Source: Pseudomonas helleri (lineage in GTDB: Bacteria > Pseudomonadota > Gammaproteobacteria > Pseudomonadales > Pseudomonadaceae). From it: a DNA stretch of 64,000 nt. This document shows, piece by piece, positions 39,014-47,672 of this stretch; within the stretch, counting starts at the first letter, position 1, and every line of letters starts with the position of its first letter. The translations under genes and the position numbers were made by a program. Below the pieces are notes generated by a model, which made no database searches, was not told the origin of the DNA, and worked only from the letters and a program-made list of their open reading frames with translations. Location: contig NZ_WIWC01000004.1 of the NCBI RefSeq assembly GCF_009600315.1, positions 124,001-188,000 of the forward strand. Direction: 5' to 3'.

Positions 39014-40281
39014 TCTTGCTGCCTGACTAGCGCACGCAGAGTACGGGTTAACTGCGAAGCCATTCGGTCAACCAATAAACCGCGTATAAAACGGGTGTCT
39101 GCTTTAACGTGCTCATAAACCGTGCCAGATAACAGTCCCATTTCGGGAATGCTCAGCGTACTGGATTTGAGTTTGAGGGTCAGTGCACCGTCGGGCTGCT
39201 CTGTCAGCACATAGTCAAATTCGCTACGCTCCAGAGCGATTTCAATAGTGTCGCTGTGTGTAGCCAATTGTGGTTGAGCAGAATCCTGACTCAAAGAACC
39301 TTGATACACCGCCCGCAACCGCTGGCACATTTTAGCGTCCAGGGTGTAGCCCAACTGCTGGCAGGATTTGATATCGGAGTTGGAAGCGATCTTGCTGGTC
39401 GCGATATTTTTGAGCGCAGCCAGAAGTACCTCAGTTCGAGGTGAGGTCTGCAGGCTCTTCAAAGTGAGCGAGGAACTCTCAACCGCGTTGTAAATCTCTT
39501 GACCGGTCAACTCCACAGACAGCTGTGAAGTGTTGCCCGTCTCTTTGACCACATCAGAGAAACTCAGGGCTGCTTTACCTGCTTCTATATACCCGGCACT
39601 CTGACACGCAACCGCCAGCATAATTTGCTGTTGAAAAGCATTGCTGTTGTAGGCGACACCCTGACTGCCAAACCCACGATCTTTAGGGTTAACTACATCA
39701 CCACGCTTGAGCGCTTCAGAGGTGTATTCACCCATGTCTTCACTGGTACCGTTCTCCTCCCAATACAAGCGCAAAAATTCATTAGTTGAATACACATGGT
39801 GATAAGCGTCGTTGTGCCGGTTATATTCCTCTACCAGCAAGCGTCCATTGGCCGTTTGATTTAGATGATTACGCTGCTGTTCCAGCTGCACAAAACGGAA
39901 GTATTGCTCTTCGGTCATCGCCGGTTCTTCTGCGCTTAATGCAGGCAGACGGCCCATCAACCCGCCCGTGTCCATGGTCACTTCCGGACGTTGGAGGCAG
40001 AACAGTTTGTATTGACCCTTAAGTACCGAAGCATTAAGCGTGACTTTGAACTGGCGCTTGTCAGTACCGGGCTCTATGGCTGCAACTGTAACTGGCGCAA
40101 ACGAAATATCTTCGAAGGCCAGTTGCAACTCACCACCCAGATCACTCTCTGGCAATTTGAAATATTGGCACAGAGGATAAGGGCCTAATGTCACTACCTT
40201 AAATTCCGATGGCAATGCCAATTCCAATTCAGCCTGGCCATGACCGAAAATAACCCGCGAAAGAAAATTCTCAATAACCAT
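39010..40281 (-). CDS. TULIP/P47/OrfX-like protein with helical insertion (cluster gene 3)
   Basis: A 423-residue protein without a family I can name securely. N-terminal beta-rich part: LPSEFKVVTLGPYPLCQYFK, ELQLAFEDISFAPVTVAAIE and VTLNASVLKGQYKLF, with the L-x-G-x-Y strand also seen in the 529-residue neighbour. Residues about 130-260 are a mostly helical, polar insertion (QLEQQRNHLNQTANG, VNPKDRGFGSQGVAYNSNAF, ALSFSDVVKETGN). The C-terminal part returns to strands (TIEIALERSEFDYVL, ALTLKLKSSTLSIPEMGLLS) and ends in a helix. ATG 40281 is chosen because AAGG lies 7 bp upstream; it overlaps the end of the preceding frame by 11 bases. No signal peptide. Confidence 0.5.
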   Translation of the reverse strand: MVIENFLSRVIFGHGQAELELALPSEFKVVTLGPYPLCQYFKLPESDLGGELQLAFEDISFAPVTVAAIEPGTDKRQFKVTLNASVLKGQYKLFCLQRPEVTMDTGGLMGRLPALSAEEPAMTEEQYFRFVQLEQQRNHLNQTANGRLLVEEYNRHNDAYHHVYSTNEFLRLYWEENGTSEDMGEYTSEALKRGDVVNPKDRGFGSQGVAYNSNAFQQQIMLAVACQSAGYIEAGKAALSFSDVVKETGNTSQLSVELTGQEIYNAVESSSLTLKSLQTSPRTEVLLAALKNIATSKIASNSDIKSCQQLGYTLDAKMCQRLRAVYQGSLSQDSAQPQLATHSDTIEIALERSEFDYVLTEQPDGALTLKLKSSTLSIPEMGLLSGTVYEHVKADTRFIRGLLVDRMASQLTRTLRALVRQQE

Positions 40282-40697
40282 GATGATCAACCTTATTGAT
40301 TTGCACTGCATGTGCAGACGCATGTATCGGTGCAATTGAGAGCACAGGTATTATCTTTAATACTGGCTTGCCATCTACAGAATGCCCCCCAGTCGACAGT
40401 GATTTAGCGCTCATCACCATATTGCCGAACTCAAAACTATTGAGCTTCGTGAGTTCATAGGCTTTATCGCCCAACATGTCGTCCATGGCTGCCCACGTTA
40501 TCACCTACAAGCTTTTCTGCGAGAGGATCCAGTATGGTCGCCATGATGGCTTCCAGTCCGCCGCCTGCCGGTGAAAGGCTCAGCCCCACATCAGGTACTT
40601 CCCCAATAGCAACCATCACACGGTCGCCTTCAACTTTAATTTCTACAGGAAGAGCAAGTGGGGTATTGTCAAACGCCACATCGTAATGCAAATTCAT
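40271..40697 (-). pseudogene. Small OrfX1-like TULIP protein split by an apparent frameshift (cluster gene 2)
   Basis: Two overlapping short frames look like one gene of about 142 codons. The first starts MNLHYDVAFDNTPLALPVEI (ATG 40697, GGAG 7 bp upstream) and runs to LDPLAEKLVGDN, then hits a stop after 10 more unlikely residues. The second continues AAMDDMLGDKAYELTKLNSF to its stop at 40271. Removing one G from the GGG run (plus-strand C run 40492-40494) joins them as KLVGDNVAAMDDMLGDKAYE, a natural amphipathic helix. The joined length is close to what I recall for OrfX1 of botulinum-type orfX clusters (about 140). The alternative is two separate tiny genes with a 40-base overlap, the second starting at an internal ATG. 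Confidence 0.5.
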
Positions 40698-40747
40698 TAT
40701 CAACTCCGTCGAAATAACTTAAGCCATCACTCTGTTTAAATGTCTGC

Positions 40748-41689
40748 CTACACAAACAAGCTGATGACACAACCCAATGGACTCACCACTAATAGAGCAA
40801 TGCCTGCGGCGGTGAGAGACATCGAGGCCTCCAAATTCATATTGGCCTCTGCGTGTATAGTCAGCGGTTCTACAGACCCCAACCTTGCACTGGGTAATCC
40901 TTCGGCTTTATATTTCCAGTTGGCAAGGCCGTGATGCTGGCCACTGTCTTCTTTAATGAATGGACCGTTTGCCGTAAAGGCAATAGACAACGCAGCATTT
41001 ACCAGATTATCGCTCAACAGGATAAATACCGAATCTGAAGGCACTGTCAGGCCGGTGATATCAAGAGGGGAAAAATTACTCTTCAGCGTCGCGGCTCCCA
41101 CAAGGCAGCGATCTACCTGACTGATCTGCAGAGGATTGAACGACAATTCGCCAAGGTCCAGCTCAGGCAAATGAATGACCGTAAGTATTTCTTCAGCTTT
41201 TTTAAAAATCGTAGGAAGCACCAGAAGATTAAATATCTGCTTATCTATTTCACCAAACTCACTTTGATCGACAGTCACTGCAACTAACTCAACACCAACC
41301 GTAGACCCTTTTAGGTTAAGAATGGCGTGTGCAATCACATCCTTCGATGTACCTGAGGACAAATCAGCCCCTAACAGCCCCCATAAAAGATCCAGCTGCG
41401 GAAACTTGAGTTGTAACATCGGTAACTTTGGACAATGCCTGTTTGCTTCTTCATTCGTCAGGCCATCCCAGCCTTGTGCGGCGAGCCAAACATCGCAATC
41501 AGGCCTTGCAAGAATGATCTCGGGTGACGAAATTACACCCCATTCAATCACGGCCGGCTGTCCCAATATTTCGAGCTCCATGCGGCCTTTAAAAGGGTTA
41601 TCATTCTCCGGCGGGCTGGCATGATATTGCGCAACTAAATTACTGACTCCCGCTTGAGACAACCCTACTAATATATCGAAGTCACTCAT
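40748..41689 (-). CDS. P47/TULIP-like protein with hydrophobic C-terminal tail (cluster gene 1)
   Basis: A 313-residue protein, first gene of the cluster. MSDFDILVGLSQAGVSNLVA followed by a GRMELEILGQPAVIEWGVIS strand pair resembles the N-terminus of P47-like proteins (helix that begins a TULIP half, then two long strands). FNLLVLPTIFKKAEEI, IHLPELDLGELSFNPLQISQ and CLVGAATLKS resemble the second TULIP turn. The last 25 residues (SMSLTAAGIALLVVSPLGCV and on) are hydrophobic and reach the C-terminus, like a tail anchor. ATG 41689 is used; ATG 41701 and GTG 41707 are in frame upstream. No signal peptide. Family call is inference. Confidence 0.5.
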   Translation of the reverse strand: MSDFDILVGLSQAGVSNLVAQYHASPPENDNPFKGRMELEILGQPAVIEWGVISSPEIILARPDCDVWLAAQGWDGLTNEEANRHCPKLPMLQLKFPQLDLLWGLLGADLSSGTSKDVIAHAILNLKGSTVGVELVAVTVDQSEFGEIDKQIFNLLVLPTIFKKAEEILTVIHLPELDLGELSFNPLQISQVDRCLVGAATLKSNFSPLDITGLTVPSDSVFILLSDNLVNAALSIAFTANGPFIKEDSGQHHGLANWKYKAEGLPSARLGSVEPLTIHAEANMNLEASMSLTAAGIALLVVSPLGCVISLFV

Positions 41690-42081
41690 AGTCCGACCCA
41701 TTAACACTTAAGGGTATTCACCTGTTACGCCTGAATACTGTTCCAGCCGCAGTATGAAAATTTACGCTCCAAGGCGTAACTTCAAACTACGGCAGTGTTA
41801 GTCGAACACGTACTCTTATATCTAACAGCCTCTGTAAGCTTCTATGTCACCCTCATGTTCAAGATTATCACCACCCCCTAACAACAAACCGGATAACAAG
41901 AAAAATATGTCTCAACGTTTCAAACGATGGCCACAGCAATGAAAAAATACTTTTAGTGCTTTCGCTGCGTACAAAGGAATAGCCTTGTATTAATTAAAAC
42001 ATTGACAGTCCCCCCAAAAAAAACCCCGCTCGCGAGTCATTCACGAGCGGGGGGATGAGAAGCCATAATGTGCCGATTAAT
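41690..42081. other. Promoter region of the accessory cluster and permease terminator
   Basis: About 390 bp without a gene. It holds an inverted repeat TTACGC-N6-GCGTAA at 41762-41779, some 75 bp before the first cluster gene and a possible operator, and the terminator of the permease gene at its right end. Confidence 0.5.
42016..42052 (-). terminator. Terminator after the amino acid permease
   Basis: On the minus strand CCCCGCTCG pairs with CGAGCGGGG, followed by eight T (AAAAAAAA at 42016-42023 on the plus strand). Confidence 0.9.
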
Positions 42082-43497
42082 TCAGCGTTTTGAATTCGAC
42101 ATTTTCAGCGTAGTAGGGTGCAGTCTGAACATGTAATACAGCACAGTCAGTAGAATCAAAAAGCCCGGGCCTACGAACAGAGCAATCCGCGTCTCTTCGA
42201 AGTAAGCCATCAGGCCTACCACCATCAGCAGGAAACCCAATGCTGCAAATGAACTGTACGGATAAAGCCACATGCGATATTTGAGATCGGCTGCCTGTTG
42301 CGGGCTCAGGCTTTTACGGAACTGCAGTTGCGCCAGCAAAATCATCAACCACGTCCAAATCGCACCGAAGGTGGCAATGGCTGTCACCCAGACGAAGACC
42401 TTCTCGGGCGCCATGTAGTTAAGCACTACCCCTAAGAGCAGTACCGCGATCGACAGCAAGAGCGCCTGACGCGGTACACCATTTTTCGACGTTGTACCGA
42501 AGTTGGCCGGTGCCTGTCCGTTTTGCGCCAGGCTGTAAAGCATGCGGCCGGTGCTGAAAATACCGCCATTACAGGATGACAACGCAGCGGTGATAACCAC
42601 AAAGTTGATAATACCCGCAGCCGTTTTGATGCCCAGACGCTCAAACGTCATCACAAACGGGCTGCCCTGAGTGCCGATTTCATTCCACGGGTAGATCGAA
42701 AGAATCACAAACAGTGCGCCCACGTAGAACAGCAAAATGCGCCAGAACACCGAGCCAATTGCACTCGGGATTGTCTTTTGCGGGTTCTTCGCTTCACCTG
42801 CTGTCAGGCCGATCATTTCAACGCCCAGGTAGGCGAACATGACCATTTGCAAGGACATCAGTACACCCTGCATGCCATTAGGCAAAAAGCCGCCATGGGC
42901 CCAGAGGTTGGAAATACCCAGCGCGACACCGTCATTGCCAAAACCGAAGGCAATAATGCCGATACCGCCCAATACCATCGCAATGATGGTGACGATTTTG
43001 ATCAGGGCAAACCAGAACTCGAATTCACCAAAGGCCTTGACGGCAATCAGGTTGATTGAGCCCATGCTGATCAGTGCGGCGAGCGCCCATATCCAGCGCG
43101 GAACATCCGGAAACCAGACCCCCATGTACACCGCCACGGCGGTAATCTCCGCGACACAGGTCACCAGCCATAGAAACCAATAATTCCAACCGGTCAAAAA
43201 GCCAGCCAACGGCCCCAGATAATCCTGGGCGTAGCGGCTGAAAGAGCCTGCTACCGGGTTGTGTACGGCCATTTCACCGAGGGCACGCATGATCACCAAA
43301 ATGGCCAGGCCACCGATGATGTAGGACAGCATGATGGCCGGCCCGGCCATTTCAATAGCTTTGGCCGAGCCCAGAAACAGGCCGACACCGATACAGGCGC
43401 CCAGCGCCATCAAACGAATGTGGCGCTCGCCCAGTTCGCGTTTAAGAGGACCGCCCTGCACGGTTTCACCGTGGGGCTGGTGGTTGCCGACTGGCAT
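42082..43497 (-). CDS. Amino acid permease (APC family, ProY/HutT-like)
   Basis: A 471-residue proton-coupled transporter with about twelve membrane helices. RHIRLMALGACIGVGLFLGS is the conserved first-helix substrate motif; GEMAVHNPVAGSFSRYAQDY and FAYLGVEMIGLTAGEAKNP are typical of the AAT branch of E. coli ProY, AroP and HutT. The exact amino acid cannot be told. It has its own terminator, so it is not part of the accessory cluster despite sharing the strand. GAGG lies about 10 bp before the ATG. Confidence 0.9.
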   Translation of the reverse strand: MPVGNHQPHGETVQGGPLKRELGERHIRLMALGACIGVGLFLGSAKAIEMAGPAIMLSYIIGGLAILVIMRALGEMAVHNPVAGSFSRYAQDYLGPLAGFLTGWNYWFLWLVTCVAEITAVAVYMGVWFPDVPRWIWALAALISMGSINLIAVKAFGEFEFWFALIKIVTIIAMVLGGIGIIAFGFGNDGVALGISNLWAHGGFLPNGMQGVLMSLQMVMFAYLGVEMIGLTAGEAKNPQKTIPSAIGSVFWRILLFYVGALFVILSIYPWNEIGTQGSPFVMTFERLGIKTAAGIINFVVITAALSSCNGGIFSTGRMLYSLAQNGQAPANFGTTSKNGVPRQALLLSIAVLLLGVVLNYMAPEKVFVWVTAIATFGAIWTWLMILLAQLQFRKSLSPQQAADLKYRMWLYPYSSFAALGFLLMVVGLMAYFEETRIALFVGPGFLILLTVLYYMFRLHPTTLKMSNSKR

Positions 43498-43823
43498 AAA
43501 TGTACAACCTCGTATTGTTATTGGATATGCAGCTATAGGGCCCGGTTGGTCACCTGCTTTCGCTGTTGATCGGCCATAACCGGGTAGGTCATTGGATCAA
43601 AAGGGAAATGCCCTACAGAGATCGGCGGCGAGTATTGCACAGGGTTGGTGCACAGTCATGCCCCTACCTAGGACGTATTTACCCCTCTGGAAGGCTCTAT
43701 TTCCTTGTTCATAATTCTCACAACGAACAGTCAACAGGCCCACAGATTAATTCATCAACACCAGCCCACAGCGTCTACGCTTCACTCAAACGCAGCAAAG
43801 ATGCGTACATGGATCAATTAACT
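43498..43823. other. Permease to PBP-like gene intergenic region
   Basis: About 325 bp. The frame of the downstream gene stays open back to 43566 but the translated sequence there is not protein-like. Divergent promoters are expected. Nothing else was recognised. Confidence 0.5.
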
Positions 43824-46800
43824 ATGGGCGCACTGTGGCACTCCAACTCCAGCAAAGCGTCGCAACCATTAGCGCCAATGGCTGACTCTGATCCGCCTGC
43901 GCAAAAGCCCCCGCGCAAACGTTATGGCTGGCGGGTATTTTGGGTCCTGTTTTTGATGGGCCTGATTGGTCTTGTCGTCTTGGGCTTTGCCATCGCCAAA
44001 GAGGTGCGCACTTCACACATTCAGGCACGCGAATTCAGTCGCTTTGCTGCGAACCTGAGCTACTCCGTGCAGGCAGGCCCCAGTGATTCAATTTATTACC
44101 CAGGTTTGGGGCCCTTCGACAAACGCCTGGGTTACAGCGCACTGGGGGATTTTTTGCCGCGCTTGTTAAAGCGTGACTACGTGATTGCCGAGCAAGCGCG
44201 TTTTTCCCCTGAGATGCTCAGCTATAGCCAAAAGGGGTTTTTCGTCCCCTACGCCGAGAAGATTCAAGCAGGGCTTTCCATAACCGATTGCTCAGGTGGA
44301 TCGCTGTACCAGTACAACTACCCACAACAGCTCTATCCGACCTTTGCCAGTATTCCGCCCTTGGTGGTTCACAGTTTGCTGTTTATCGAGAACCGCGATC
44401 TGTTGGACCCTCAACAACCGTTAAACAACCCTGCTGTCGACTGGCCCCGGTTTGCCATGGCCGCTTATTCGCAAGTCGCCAAACTATTTCACCTGCCGGG
44501 GCAATCGGCTGGGGGCAGCACCTTGGCGACCCAGCTTGAAAAATACCGCCACTCTCCCGATGGTTTGACGGTATCGGGCACCGAAAAGCTGCGCCAGATG
44601 ATTTCAGCCAGCGTGCGGGCTTATCAGGATGGCCCACAAACCTTGGTAGCCCGTCAAAAAATAGTCCGTGACTACCTCAATAGCGTGCCGCTGTCGGCCG
44701 TCCCTGGTCATGGCGAGGTACACGGCATGGCGGAAGGCATGCGCGTGTGGTACGGCACCGATTTCAATCAGGTCAACCAGTACCTCGCCAGCACTGCCAC
44801 CGACCCACAAAGCCTGGCAAACAAGGGGCTGGCTTTGCGGGAAGTACTGTCCTTGATGATTGCCCAGCGTCGTCCCTCGTATTATTTGACCAAGGGCCGC
44901 GCTGAGCTTGCGCAACTGACTGACAGCCACATCCGGCTATTGGCGCAAAACAATGTCATTGATCCTGCACTGACCCAAGCCGCCCTGACCAGCCGCGTAA
45001 CCTATCGCGACTGGCAGGTATCGCCCACCCTGCAGGCTATTGAAACCAATAAGGGCATCAGCCTGGCCCGCACGCGCTTGTCGGCCATGCTCAAGCGTCC
45101 GCTGTATGACCTCGACCGCCTTGATCTGTCTGCCACCAGCACCTTGCAGAGCGATTTGCAGCGCCAAGCCAGCGACTATCTGCGGCAACTGGCAGACCCT
45201 GCATTTGCCGGCAAGATGGGTCTGCTGGGAAAAAGTTTGCTGACGCCTTCCAGCACTGCGCAAGTGCGCTACAGCTTTACGTTGTTTGAACTGACGCCCG
45301 ACGGCGCACGGGCGCGGGTGCAGACTGACAGCACTGACCAACCCTTCGATATCAATGAAGGCAGCAAGCTGGAATTGGGCTCAACGGCCAAGATACGGGT
45401 GCTGACCACTTACTTGCAGATCATCAGTGAGCTGCATGATCGCTACGCCAGCCAGTCCAGTAGCCAGCTCAAGAAAATACAGGTGACTGATCAGGACCCG
45501 CTGACCCGCTGGGCCTTGAGTTACATGATTCAAAACCCGGGGTCGAGCCTCGCCAGGATGCTCGACGCGGCGCTGAACCGAACGTATTCAGCCAATCCCG
45601 GTGAAGGTTTTTTCACGGGCGGCGGCATGCACTACTTCCACAACTTTCGTAATCAGGACAACCACCGCAACCCCACGCTGCGTGACGCGATACGTGAGTC
45701 GATCAACTTGCCCTTTGTGCGCCTGATGCGGGACGTGGTGCGATACACCTCGTATCAAGCTCCCAGCAATAATGCTGAATTGCTCAAGGATGACTTGAAC
45801 CCGCGCCGCCAGGAGTACCTAAGCCGCTTCGCCGACCGCGAAGGCACCACCTACATGCTCAAGTTCTGGAAGAAATACAAAGGCAAGGACTCCAAGGAAC
45901 GCCTGGAAACCTTTCTCGACAGCATGCGCCCGACACCCATCCGCATGGCGGCGGTACACCGCTACCTATTTCCGAACGCCAGCCAGGCCACCTTTGACAG
46001 TTTTGTGCGAGCCCACCTCAAGAGCGACAAGATCACCGATGAGCGTTTAGCCAAGCTTTATCAAAGTTACGGCCCGGGTGCTTACGATCTGCCCGATCAA
46101 GGGTATATCGCCAAGGTTCATCCACTGGATTTATGGATGGCGGGGTATTTGCTGAAAAACCCGGAGGCCACCTTCAAGCAAGCGGTCGCCGCCAGCGTAT
46201 TCGAGCGTCAGGAAGTGTACAGCTGGCTGTTCAAAAGCCGGCACAAGAGCGCCCGCGACAGCCGGATTCGCACCATGCTGGAGATCGAAGCTTTCCTCGA
46301 TATTCACCAGCGCTGGCAGCAAGTGGGCTACCCGTTTGACCATCTGGTGCCTTCCCTTGCTACAGCGCTGGGCAGCTCGGGGGATCGCCCGGCGGCGCTG
46401 TCCGAACTGATGGGCATCATCCTTAACGATGGAGTGCGTTTGCCGGTCTTGCGCATTGATACGCTGCATTTCGCGGCCAATACACCGTATGAAACACGGC
46501 TGGTGAATGACCCCAACAAAGGCGTGAGAGTGATGCCCAGCGAAGTCGCGAACGCCCTGCGCGAAGCCTTGTCGCAAGTGGTTGACGCGGGCACCGCGCG
46601 GCGAGTATCAGGCAGTTTCACACTCGACAACGGCACCCCGTTGGCCATGGGCGGCAAAACCGGCACGGGCGACAACCGCATTGAAAGCATGGGCGCAGGG
46701 GGCCGAATCATCAGCTCCAAGTCCATCAATCGCACGGCAACCTTTGTGTTCTATATCGGCGAGCATCACTTTGGCACCTTGACTGCCTTCGTGCCCGGCC

Positions 46801-46937
46801 GTTCAGCAGAAGCCTTCACATTCACCTCCGCCCTACCGGTGCAAGTGCTCAAAGGCATGGCACCGATCCTCACGCCCTATCTGCAACCCGGAACCCTTAC
46901 CCTGTGTCACGCGCCACAAAACGTGAGCACGTTGTAA
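43824..46937 (+). CDS. Large bifunctional class A PBP-like peptidoglycan synthase
   Basis: A 1038-residue inner-membrane protein. The N-terminal cytoplasmic tail is Pro/Lys-rich, then one helix (VFWVLFLMGLIGLVVLGFAI near residue 40). A GT51-like transglycosylase domain follows, with FIENRDLLDP (catalytic Glu) and GGSTLATQLEKYRHS. The transpeptidase part shows S-x-x-K in LGSTAKIRV, S-x-N in RESINLPF and K-T-G in MGGKTGTGDN, so all three penicillin-binding motifs remain. It is longer than typical PBP1a/b and has an extra helical region between SxN and KTG. MGALWHSNSSK at 43824 matches the N-terminus I recall for homologues; ATG 43809 is the alternative. It stands alone. Confidence 0.82.
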   Translation: MGALWHSNSSKASQPLAPMADSDPPAQKPPRKRYGWRVFWVLFLMGLIGLVVLGFAIAKEVRTSHIQAREFSRFAANLSYSVQAGPSDSIYYPGLGPFDKRLGYSALGDFLPRLLKRDYVIAEQARFSPEMLSYSQKGFFVPYAEKIQAGLSITDCSGGSLYQYNYPQQLYPTFASIPPLVVHSLLFIENRDLLDPQQPLNNPAVDWPRFAMAAYSQVAKLFHLPGQSAGGSTLATQLEKYRHSPDGLTVSGTEKLRQMISASVRAYQDGPQTLVARQKIVRDYLNSVPLSAVPGHGEVHGMAEGMRVWYGTDFNQVNQYLASTATDPQSLANKGLALREVLSLMIAQRRPSYYLTKGRAELAQLTDSHIRLLAQNNVIDPALTQAALTSRVTYRDWQVSPTLQAIETNKGISLARTRLSAMLKRPLYDLDRLDLSATSTLQSDLQRQASDYLRQLADPAFAGKMGLLGKSLLTPSSTAQVRYSFTLFELTPDGARARVQTDSTDQPFDINEGSKLELGSTAKIRVLTTYLQIISELHDRYASQSSSQLKKIQVTDQDPLTRWALSYMIQNPGSSLARMLDAALNRTYSANPGEGFFTGGGMHYFHNFRNQDNHRNPTLRDAIRESINLPFVRLMRDVVRYTSYQAPSNNAELLKDDLNPRRQEYLSRFADREGTTYMLKFWKKYKGKDSKERLETFLDSMRPTPIRMAAVHRYLFPNASQATFDSFVRAHLKSDKITDERLAKLYQSYGPGAYDLPDQGYIAKVHPLDLWMAGYLLKNPEATFKQAVAASVFERQEVYSWLFKSRHKSARDSRIRTMLEIEAFLDIHQRWQQVGYPFDHLVPSLATALGSSGDRPAALSELMGIILNDGVRLPVLRIDTLHFAANTPYETRLVNDPNKGVRVMPSEVANALREALSQVVDAGTARRVSGSFTLDNGTPLAMGGKTGTGDNRIESMGAGGRIISSKSINRTATFVFYIGEHHFGTLTAFVPGRSAEAFTFTSALPVQVLKGMAPILTPYLQPGTLTLCHAPQNVSTL

Positions 46938-46999
46938 AAGCTGATAACCCCGCAGTTGTTACGAACCATTACCGTTTGTCGCCTCGTTTTTACATTATC

Positions 47000-47030
47000 T
47001 AAGATATATCTTAAGTTGTGTCTAACTTAA
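47000..47030. promoter_or_regulatory. Tandem inverted repeats before the PadR gene
   Basis: TAAGATATATCTTA (47000-47013) is a perfect palindrome, overlapped by TTAAGTT-GTGTCT-AACTTAA (47011-47030). They lie 19-49 bp before the start of a PadR-type regulator and are the likely operator for autoregulation. Confidence 0.65.
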
Positions 47031-47048
47031 TGAAAGAGCGAAGAGAAA

Positions 47049-47672
47049 ATGAGAGAGCATCATCCCCATCACCGCGGACATGGCGCAGGCCACGAAGGTT
47101 CCGAGAAACGTTCCGGCCGCGAACACACTGCCGGGCAAGATGGTTTTGAAAAACGCCCCGGCCGTGAACGCGGTGGACGCGGTCCCCGTGTGTTTGCCCC
47201 CGGCGATTTGAAATTACTGCTGCTGGCGCTGATTGCTGAACAGCCGTGCCACGGCTATGACCTGATCCGACAGATCGAAGGTCTGTTTGATGGCGCATAC
47301 AGCCCGAGTCCTGGCGTGATCTACCCGACGCTGACCTTCCTGGAAGAAAGTGAAATGATCCAGGGCGATGCCGACGGCGGGAAAAAACGCTACACCGTCA
47401 CTGACTTGGGCCGTCAGTCCCTGAGCGAGCAAACGGTCGCACTGGATGGCGTAAGAATGCGTATTGATGTGAGCAAGCGCTCCTTGCGAGGTCATGATCG
47501 CCCGGCCGAAATCCATGAAGCGATCCACAACCTGCGCCACGCCTTGCAAATGCACCACGGCCGCTGGAATCCAGCAGAAATTCAGCGGGTTCGTGACTTG
47601 CTCAATGACACCGCAAAAGCCATCGTCGATGGCCCTGTTACTGCCCAGCCCGCGCAGGAGAATGCTCAATGA
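47049..47672 (+). CDS. yqjI: PadR-family metal-responsive repressor (YqjI-like)
   Basis: A 207-residue winged-helix regulator. The first 50 residues are rich in His, Gly, Arg and Glu (REHHPHHRGHGAGHEG), like the metal-binding tail of E. coli YqjI, a nickel/iron-sensing repressor. The PadR domain spans about 52-130 (LKLLLLALIAEQPCHGYDLI, SPSPGVIYPTLTFLEE, GKKRYTVTDLG). It overlaps the next gene, a siderophore reductase, by four bases, the same pairing as E. coli yqjI/yqjH although there they are divergent. Upstream palindromes suggest autoregulation. Confidence 0.85.
   Translation: MREHHPHHRGHGAGHEGSEKRSGREHTAGQDGFEKRPGRERGGRGPRVFAPGDLKLLLLALIAEQPCHGYDLIRQIEGLFDGAYSPSPGVIYPTLTFLEESEMIQGDADGGKKRYTVTDLGRQSLSEQTVALDGVRMRIDVSKRSLRGHDRPAEIHEAIHNLRHALQMHHGRWNPAEIQRVRDLLNDTAKAIVDGPVTAQPAQENAQ

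Noticed and set aside
35606..42081. Accessory cluster as a prophage or mobile element
   Set aside because: No integrase, transposase, attachment repeat, tRNA or phage structural gene at either edge.
43566..43823. Longer N-terminus for the PBP-like protein
   Set aside because: The frame is open but the translation is not protein-like, has no ribosome site, and MGALW at 43824 looks like the true start.
47000..47030. Fur box before the PadR gene
   Set aside because: The palindrome TAAGATATATCTTA does not match the Fur consensus well; a PadR operator is a better reading.
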